From: Typha latifolia | Taxonomy: Eukaryota; Streptophyta; Magnoliopsida; Poales; Typhaceae | Reading direction: 5' to 3' | NCBI GenBank assembly: GCA_019914945.1 | Contig: CM034107.1 | Location: 8,370,001-8,434,000 of the forward strand | DNA: 64,000 bases | In this document: piece after piece, positions 59,901 to 64,000 of the stretch | How the letters are laid out: each line of letters begins with the position of its first letter | How positions within the stretch are numbered: the stretch's first letter is position 1 | Notes under the pieces: generated by a model | Seen by the model: only the letters and a program-made list of their open reading frames with translations | Databases searched by the model: none | What the model was told of the DNA's origin: nothing | Made by a program: the position numbers and the translations under genes

Positions 59901-62900
59901 TATATTTTTCACTACAATTCATGGCTAATAAATTTGCTATTTGCACGAAGTATAACAATTCACTAAGTCATATTTTGTGCACAAAACATGATATTTAATT
60001 TGCACGTAAAAGTATCATATTTAATTTGCACGCAGAAAAATATGTGACCAAATAAAAACCTGAGTCTAGGTGAATTAATTGAAATCCGTAGTCCTTGTGC
60101 AAAGGATATTTATCACCTTTAATATTAAATAAATAACATATTTTAATTTAACTAATTAACATGATTTCTGAAATAAAAATCTAATTTAATTATTGAAAGG
60201 GCCAAATTTAGCCCACGGACTTGGCTTGGGCTGTAGCTGGCTTGCAATCCACTCAAACCAACTAATGGGATGGTTTTAGGCTTAAAATCCATTAACTTGC
60301 AGGTTGGGCTATGATTAGCCCGTAGCCAAAAAACCCAAAAGAAAAATGGTTTGGGCTTAAGGCCCAAACCCACTAATCTCATGCATTAATTTTAGGACCC
60401 GCAGCCCTCAAATTATTTATTTGATACCCGTGGATAAATTATTAATTCGGGTTGAGTCCTTTGGATCTGAAATCCTTAACTCGAACTTGAAAATAAAATG
60501 GGTTGGCTCGGGTTAAGCCTGAACCTGATCTTGCCTTCTTCCTTGAGGGGACCGGCGATCACCGTCGTCAGAGATCCAACGACTGCAACGGAAAGCTTGT
60601 CGCCACCGCCATGACCTTGTGACCTCATGGAGTGGAGGAAGGTTGTCGAGGGTGGCCGCCGATGATGAATCTCCTCTCTCCTTGGCTGGTGGCTATGGAG
60701 GTTGCTTTCACAGTGTTATGAGCCATGAGAGCTTCCACTATAGGCACCCTTGGCATGAGGCCAATGGTGACTCAAAGCTGTAGGATGGCATATTTCATCG
60801 GTGAAGCTACGAATACCAAAATTAGTGGGGTGAGAGAGGATTGACTGGTGAGTCGCATAGTGATATCCAATTGCTCCGGCGATGCTCCAACGACACAACT
60901 CCAATGGGGAAGGAAGAAAGAAGATGAGAACGAGAAAAGAGGTGGTTTCCGCATGGGGAGAAAAGTAATTTAAAGTTAGGGTTTTTATTATTTTAGGAAG
61001 AGTTTCAGATTGAAGCAGCGATTCCGACATGTCGTCCAAACTCTCGCAGCCACGTCCTCTTGCACAATGGGCGGGAGGAGAAGGGGCTGCATGTGCAGTG
61101 CATGTGAGTCAGTTTTTTTTCGATTATTACATAGCATGAGGGAAAAGGGAAACTAAAGATTACTAGGTTAATGAGTTAGCTGGTTTGGGTTGGGTTGAGT
61201 GTGTTGGGTGGAGAAATGATTGGGTTAGACAAGACATGTAGGGAAGCAATTGGAATAGGAGGTAAATTTTGGTGGATTTGGGGGAAAACGGCATTTCAAA
61301 ATTTGGATGAGCTTGGATAGTTTTGGTAAGGTAGGATTTTAATGAGAATATTAAGAAAAAAAAAAGATTGTTGAGATATTTAGGAAAAAAGATACTCCAA
61401 ACTTTGAATTTAGGAAATGTGGAAATTCAAAATTTTGAGATAGAGGGAAAAGATAAGAAGTTTGACATTTGAAATTTCAATTTTTTTTCAAATAGATGTC
61501 TCGTGTTATCTCAAGTTTTTTTCTTATTTTAATACAAATGTCCTCTGTTCTCATTTTTTTTAACTACCTATGGCAAATAAGAAGATTGTTTTGTCATTGT
61601 AGTGCTGGACTAGTGGATGATGTACAAACATTTCACTTTTGGCGACCATCGAGTTTTTGTGGTTTCACAGTGTTGATGGGTTCTTCTTATTCTTTGACGA
61701 CAACAATCTCCTCGTGCGATTCATAACTTGTTGTACTTGACAGAACTCAAGAGGTGGATAGTTCATATACTAGTATCTTTGGTTGATACCAAAATTTGAT
61801 GCAGAACGACATAGGTGAAGTAGAAGAAAAGAACAAACTAATGAAATCTACTAATAGGATGTTGGAATCCACCAATGAAAAAGAAGTAGATGATCTCAAA
61901 GTCTTAAAATATTCATTAATCTCAAATAAAAAGATAACAAGGCTTTATATTGGCCTACCTTTAAAGACAAATAAACTAAAATACTTATAACAGAAAAAGA
62001 TTAAAATACCCTCAATATCAAAGTCTCTCCCTCAGGACCCGCTGCCTAGCCAAAATATCACTTGGTGAGCTGCTCTCTTGCGTTTATGTGAGTATACATG
62101 TCTGAAAGTAGTGTTCGCACCACAGATATTCTACTTCTCAGAGTTCTTGAAGCATTTTAATACTCTTGGAGATGACATTGCATGGCGTAGGCGGTTAGGA
62201 AATCTCATTCTCACAATAGCAGAATTGTTGACGCTTGTCATTTTAGTATTCCATATACCTGAACGCTTGTCATTTTAGTATTCCATATACCTGATTCATA
62301 TAGAGAAGTATTCCTTTTTTATGACTTTTTTAAGAGTCCAAACAGTTCTTGGGAAGTATCTATGTCTCTTAGGGGCATTTGGTTAAGAGTGTAGTACTAG
62401 TGTTATTTTGTACATCTAAATCTATGATTTTGTAGAAAATGGATTGTGGAAAGGATGTGGAGATTTGGATGTTAATAGGCAAGAAAATGGAGGGAGGGCA
62501 TACTCTCAATGGTTTAATTATCATGCATTAATAGTTCAATATAGATTTTTTTTGTAGTATTTAATGCAATATTACAGCTGATCCTACTGATTAAATTCTC
62601 CAAACACATCGTATCAAATATTAGGATTCGTCATTCAGCATCAATGATTCAGTCTAACCCAACACCAGTGTATCATTTCTACATGCATCAGCTCCTACTT
62701 GCCTCGTCGCATCCACACAATTCATCCCATTGAGTTTTGAGACAACCAAACATGGTCCTGAATCATCTCCTTAGCTATTGATTTTCATTATGATAAAACT
62801 ATGTAATTTACCAATAACATTCTTGATTCTAGCATCTGCTCAATGAAATCTTGGTATTGAGCTTTATATATGCTATGTTTGTTAGACTTTATCGAGCTTT

Positions 62901-63001
62901 ATTTGCCTCATGTGCCATGCCCTCTGACAGGTGAATTCTTGGTTAATGATGCATGGAATTTTGAGGAACTCCAAGAGGAAATCACAAAGGGATACATGTG
63001 A
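34536..63001 (+). CDS. TruB-family tRNA pseudouridine synthase (organellar type), 9 exons
   Basis: Exons join as 34536-35409, 36916-36971, 37048-37130, 39030-39108, 40034-40144, 40804-40913, 50423-50506, 52317-52354 and 62931-63001. All introns are GT-AG; the product is 501 residues. Residues 1-~35 are Ser/Leu/Arg rich with no acid and contain RPFSTTA, a likely mitochondrial presequence. Residues ~60-280 are a charged, low-complexity linker. The TruB catalytic domain begins at ~283: [13 protein letters not shown], then [15 protein letters not shown] with catalytic Asp318, [52 protein letters not shown] and [10 protein letters not shown]. This matches bacterial TruB, which makes pseudouridine 55 in tRNA, and not dyskerin (no PUA domain, no RNP motifs). 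The frame is intact. The start was chosen because the upstream ATG is in a separate stopped frame. Substrate and localisation are inferred. Confidence 0.92.
35410..36915 (+). other. TruB intron 1
   Basis: This AT-rich intron of 1506 bases carries no recognisable transposon. The acceptor is GTAAGACAG|GATGG. Confidence 0.75.
36916..36971 (+). CDS. TruB gene exon 2
   Basis: It encodes residues 292-310, completing [16 protein letters not shown], the family's first conserved motif. It ends CAAAAG|GTAGTT in phase 0. Confidence 0.88.
37048..37130 (+). CDS. TruB gene exon 3 (catalytic Asp)
   Basis: It encodes residues 311-337 and two bases of codon 338. It contains [15 protein letters not shown], with the catalytic aspartate in TLDP. 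The acceptor is TTTACAG and the donor GATAG|GTACAC. Confidence 0.9.
37131..39029 (+). other. TruB intron 3 with LTR-like remnant
   Basis: Most of the 1.9 kb is AT-rich. At about 37677-38140 a more complex stretch carries TGGTATCAAAGA (38056-38067), a primer-binding-site-like motif, and repeated GTG-rich phrases, suggesting an LTR-retrotransposon scrap. No coding domain is visible and the borders are uncertain. Confidence 0.45.
39030..39108 (+). CDS. TruB gene exon 4
   Basis: It encodes residues 338-364, [20 protein letters not shown] onward to DADSP. This is the tRNA-binding/active-site strand region, with Tyr346 in the GYSG..RLG context. The donor is CACCG|GTCTGT. Confidence 0.88.
39150..39655. 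mobile_element. TIR element in intron 4 (MULE/MITE-like)
   Basis: TGACCCTGTATCACTTA at 39183-39199 recurs as an exact reverse complement at 39601-39617. Similar but imperfect inverted sequence extends inward (GGGG..GAA-AAAAAAAA) and outward. No transposase and no clear target duplication were seen, so the superfamily is unknown. Confidence 0.55.
40034..40144 (+). CDS. TruB gene exon 5
   Basis: It encodes residues 365-401 ([20 protein letters not shown] to PPMFSAIK), the segment before the conserved QxPPxxSAxK motif and that motif itself. The donor AAG|GTAAGT is consensus. Confidence 0.9.
40804..40913 (+). CDS. TruB gene exon 6
   Basis: It encodes residues 402-437 ([18 protein letters not shown] to DIERSLED) and two bases of codon 438. 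The acceptor TTTAAAG is weak in pyrimidines; the donor is GACAG|GTTTAC. Confidence 0.85.
41401..41405 (+). other. Target-site duplication, left
   Basis: TTAGT precedes the solo LTR and is repeated at 44618-44622. Confidence 0.8.
41507..41892. mobile_element. hAT MITE, 386 bp, nested in solo LTR D
   Basis: The TIRs are CAAGGATGGCCGTGCC and (right, reverse-complemented) CAACGATGGCCGTGCC, 15 of 16 identical. The 8-bp duplication CCTGTAGC lies at 41499-41506 and 41893-41900. The interior is GC-rich with repeated CGGCGATGGCGACCGGGAG. The unoccupied site is preserved in LTR B2 (7505-7535) as TTGCTACAAGTTTATTTGAT. The ~130-codon open frames on both strands are not evidence of a gene. Confidence 0.92.
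42385..42418. repeat. (TA)n microsatellite
   Basis: About 17 TA units lie in solo LTR D. The matching place in copy C (24055-24070) is much shorter. Confidence 0.9.
42668..42853. repeat. ~40-bp minisatellite of hairpin units
   Basis: This is the same unit as at 24371-24560, with ATACCCT and AGGGTAT arms around GCCATACGCTA. There are five units, with more internal sameness (TATCTCTGTAGATAAAT linkers repeated). Confidence 0.85.
44152..44205. repeat. (GAA)n microsatellite
   Basis: About 17 GAA units in solo LTR D lie at the place where copy C has its AGA run. Confidence 0.9.
44902..44921 (+). mobile_element. Possible left TIR of the hAT element
   Basis: TAGGGATGGCCATGCCGAGG matches the MITE end at 41507-41526 at 15 of 20 positions. 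It lies upstream of the hAT transposase remnant, which faces it. Confidence 0.4.
45163..45194. repeat. (CT)n microsatellite
   Basis: A short CT run is followed by a T-rich, pyrimidine-rich stretch to about 45500. It is probably non-coding; the ~70-codon frames there are composition artefacts. Confidence 0.8.
45640..46700 (-). pseudogene. hAT transposase remnant (DUF659-type)
   Basis: On the minus strand, starting near 46690, broken frames read [20 protein letters not shown] followed by FLVYSS and FLK, matching the hAT segment with the DGW..R....NF.V....G..FLKS pattern. Further on, [20 protein letters not shown] matches the C..H..DL...DI.K motif, and scraps near 46070 (FWNSI...) follow the known order. 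The expected Trp/Asp residues are partly replaced, stops are frequent and the C-terminal dimerisation domain was not recognised. It is a dead copy in the opposite direction to the host gene. Confidence 0.65.
46711..48834 (+). mobile_element. LTR family E, copy 1
   Basis: It starts TGTCACAATCCAAAATTGGA followed by ATCATGACCGGCCATG and CTTGAGATACACGAAG. It contains the AGTGG-GGGTCCC stretch, the AGTCACCT repeats, the TTGGGCT...GGCCCAA segment, an AGAGAG run (48180-48195) and ends GGTTCTCACA. It matches copies at 54461, 55481 and 59360. Flanks (GTAAG, GGTGG) do not match, so its target duplication is lost or it derives from recombination. Confidence 0.75.
48835..50422 (+). other. Unique part of TruB intron 6
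   Basis: AT-rich sequence without visible repeats or domains leads to the acceptor ATCTTGCAG at 50422. Confidence 0.6.
50423..50506 (+). CDS. TruB gene exon 7
   Basis: It encodes residues 438-465 and two bases of codon 466. It contains [20 protein letters not shown], the C.KGTYIR.L...G motif that closes the TruB catalytic domain. The donor is GGAAG|GTATGC. Confidence 0.92.
51072..51851 (+). mobile_element. Gypsy LTR in intron 7
   Basis: It matches the LTRs at 30158 and 31733 from TTAGTTAGGATCTTTTCTTA onward, with GTTCGAACGC palindromes (51155-51325), the TATA box CTCTATAAATATGTGG (~51380) and a CACCATCCACC-rich U5. The first ~15 bases are diverged. It runs into the primer-site array, then host intron resumes by ~51945, so only an LTR plus PBS stub remains. 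Confidence 0.75.
51852..51914 (+). repeat. Tandem primer-binding-site motifs, period 21
   Basis: Three 21-base units are TTTGGTACGAGAACCCACCA, TTTAGTATTAGAACTTATCA and TTTGGTATCAGAGCTTATCA (each plus one base). Only the third has the canonical TGGTATCAGAGC primer site (51896-51907). Confidence 0.85.
52317..52354 (+). CDS. TruB gene exon 8
   Basis: This 38-base exon encodes residues 466-478 and one base of codon 479: [13 protein letters not shown], the conserved L..LRR..IG region. The acceptor is TGCTTGCAG and the donor ATTG|GTAAGC. Confidence 0.9.
53830..54365 (-). mobile_element. LINE fragment (RNase H region), reverse strand, part 1
   Basis: On the minus strand broken frames include [19 protein letters not shown] and [15 protein letters not shown] pieces, resembling the RNase H domain of plant LINEs, preceded by a Trp/Arg-rich zf-RVT-like stretch. 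It resumes after the hAT MITE at 59057. Assignment is weaker than for the LINE at 20131. Confidence 0.45.
55481..57528 (+). mobile_element. LTR family E, copy 3 (inner solo LTR)
   Basis: It starts TGTCACGACCTGAAATCAGA and ends TTGGTTCTCACA, with AGTAA at 55476-55480 and 57529-57533. It sits inside copy 2 in the same orientation, just before that copy's ACTCACC-TGAGTCTAGG segment. A GA run of ~23 units lies at 56862-56908. Confidence 0.92.
56862..56908. repeat. (GA)n microsatellite
   Basis: A GA run in the inner LTR; copy 1 has a shorter one at the same place (48180) and copy 2 only GA-rich sequence (57895-57915). Confidence 0.9.
59057..59230 (-). mobile_element. LINE fragment, part 2
   Basis: It continues the minus-strand LINE fragment after the hAT MITE. 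No clear domain motif is visible; assignment is by continuity across the MITE. Confidence 0.35.
59360..61131 (+). mobile_element. LTR family E, copy 4, 5'-truncated
   Basis: From about 59360 it follows family E (GCATGCTTAGTATCAATATA, the AACTAGAAATCACATTGAGA stretch, AGTCACC units, TTGGGCT-GGCC segment, GATGCTCC near 60880) and ends GATTATTACATA at 61131. The first ~400 bases, including the TGTCACGACC start, are missing. Confidence 0.65.
62931..63001 (+). CDS. TruB gene exon 9 (last coding exon)
   Basis: It encodes residues 479-501 ([20 protein letters not shown] then GYM) and the TGA stop at 62999-63001. The acceptor is CCTCTGACAG. The Ala-Trp and Leu residues here continue the short C-terminal tail of plant TruB proteins, which lack a PUA domain. 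Confidence 0.9.
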
Positions 63002-64000
63002 CAATTGTAGAAATTACATCCTTCTGGAAGTTTATGGCAGTAACCGACTGAGGCTGGTAATATTCCTAATGTTACAGCTCATTCATGTTTATGACTTCTC
63101 TTCCAATATCGGATAACTTTCCTTTCCCATTGCCACTAGGTATTGCAGCTGCTGAGGAATTGTCAGCCATTTGAAAGTGTTCTATATACCTTAGGTGGCA
63201 ACCTAATGGAATTACTAAACTTTATTCTCCCATATATATTCATTCGTACTTCTAGAAGAGAAGTTAAATCAGACACCTTGCAGATAAATTAAGAGGACAA
63301 GTTATAGATGGCAGGGTATCCAGATTCATTAAGATTTAGATATTTATTTACGTTAGGGAATGTACAGGGAAACAAAGATGTGGTCAAAACAAATCTTTAA
63401 TAGGAGAATGCAAATCATTCAGAGTTTCTGTTCTATCTTTTCATCTGTTACTACTTTTTTCTTATTTAAGAGATCTCATTTGTTAAGATATCTTGTTATT
63501 GTCTCATTACAGAAGTGTACATCGCCAAATTTTCACAATCACAATATATTATTTGTATCAACTGCTATATTTCCCAACATTTTCTTGATTTAACAAACCT
63601 CGTGAAGAAAAAAGATACGTTAACAGTGCGATAACTTGACAAATGCCTAATAAGACTCAACGTCGACTTAGATAGTTCAAAAGGCTCATTCATGAGTTAT
63701 TTTAATTTTAGTGACATTAGTTCAATTAGGATAACATGAGAAGTAAAGTTCCCCTTCATACCCTATTTTTTATTAGTTAAGTTCTCCCTTCACACTTCCC
63801 TTCGCGTCACAATTTAAGCAAGATCTTGTAAAAAGGAAAAAAGAAAAAAAAAATTAACACGAAGTTTTTTCACAGGCTTGCTAATGGCAGCAGGAGGAGA
63901 AATTGTATGTCGTCGGTCTCTGTTAATGGTGCGGAGATTACTTAGCCATTTCAAAGCCCATTTCAAGAAATTGTATCTCGACGGCCCAATTTACTCATTG
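63002..64000 (+). other. 3'UTR and downstream flank of the TruB gene
   Basis: The first few hundred bases are presumably 3'UTR; no unambiguous AATAAA could be assigned. The remainder is AT-rich. A GC-richer patch at 63875-63935 could belong to a following gene but no frame supports it. Confidence 0.45.

Larger units (their letters stand above)
52355..62930 (+). other. TruB intron 8 (10.6 kb, transposon-filled)
   Basis: The first 1.5 kb (52355-53830) and the last 1.8 kb (61132-62930) are AT-rich with no recognised element. Between them lie a LINE fragment, a hAT MITE, two nested solo LTRs and a fourth LTR of family E. Confidence 0.8.

Noticed and set aside
63875..63935. First exon of a following gene
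   Set aside because: A GC-richer patch with ATGGCAGCAGG was seen but no supported frame or splice partner lies within the window.

Overview
This window is nuclear DNA of a flowering plant, most likely a monocot. The first exons of both genes have GC-rich, Ala/Arg/Pro-rich 5' ends, while introns and intergenic DNA are AT-rich and packed with plant-type LTR retrotransposons, hAT, Mutator-like and TIR elements. The species cannot be named from the sequence alone.

Two cellular genes are supported. At 13871-14461 (+) is an intronless CGR1/CCDC86-like nucleolar protein gene with three site II-type AGCCCA boxes and a telo-box just upstream, a promoter layout known from plant ribosome-biogenesis genes. 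From 34536 to 63001 (+) is a nine-exon TruB-type tRNA pseudouridine synthase. I reconstructed it by hand: all eight introns are GT-AG, the reading frame joins cleanly and the product is 501 residues with a probable mitochondrial presequence. It covers 28.5 kb because introns 6, 7 and 8 are filled with transposons. No operon-like or functional link joins the two genes beyond both acting in RNA maturation.

Layout: 1-13240 is a scrap-heap of LTR fragments in both orientations, including a large-LTR family (about 3 kb, rich in GAA/GA) and Ty3/gypsy LTRs, with gag and RNase H remnants. 13241-15753 holds the CGR1-like gene and flanks. 15754-19976 holds a hAT MITE and two fold-back elements. 20131-22220 is a 5'-truncated LINE (minus). 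22221-28650 holds two opposed Mutator-like transposase remnants, one split by a solo LTR. 28660-32545 is a chimeric chromovirus-like gypsy remnant with the order integrase-LTR-integrase-LTR. 33830-34415 is a hAT MITE just upstream of the TruB gene.

Inside the TruB gene, intron 6 holds a solo LTR (itself hit by a hAT MITE), a hAT transposase remnant and another LTR. Intron 7 holds a gypsy LTR with a tripled primer-binding-site motif. Intron 8 holds a three-level nest (solo LTR in solo LTR in hAT MITE in LINE fragment) plus another LTR.

I found no convincing new biological system. The most unusual signals are the GCGTTCGAACGC palindrome arrays in one gypsy LTR family, tandem copies of its primer-binding site, hairpin-forming minisatellites inside the large solo LTRs, and the paired fold-back elements. 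No tRNA, rRNA or CRISPR array was recognised.
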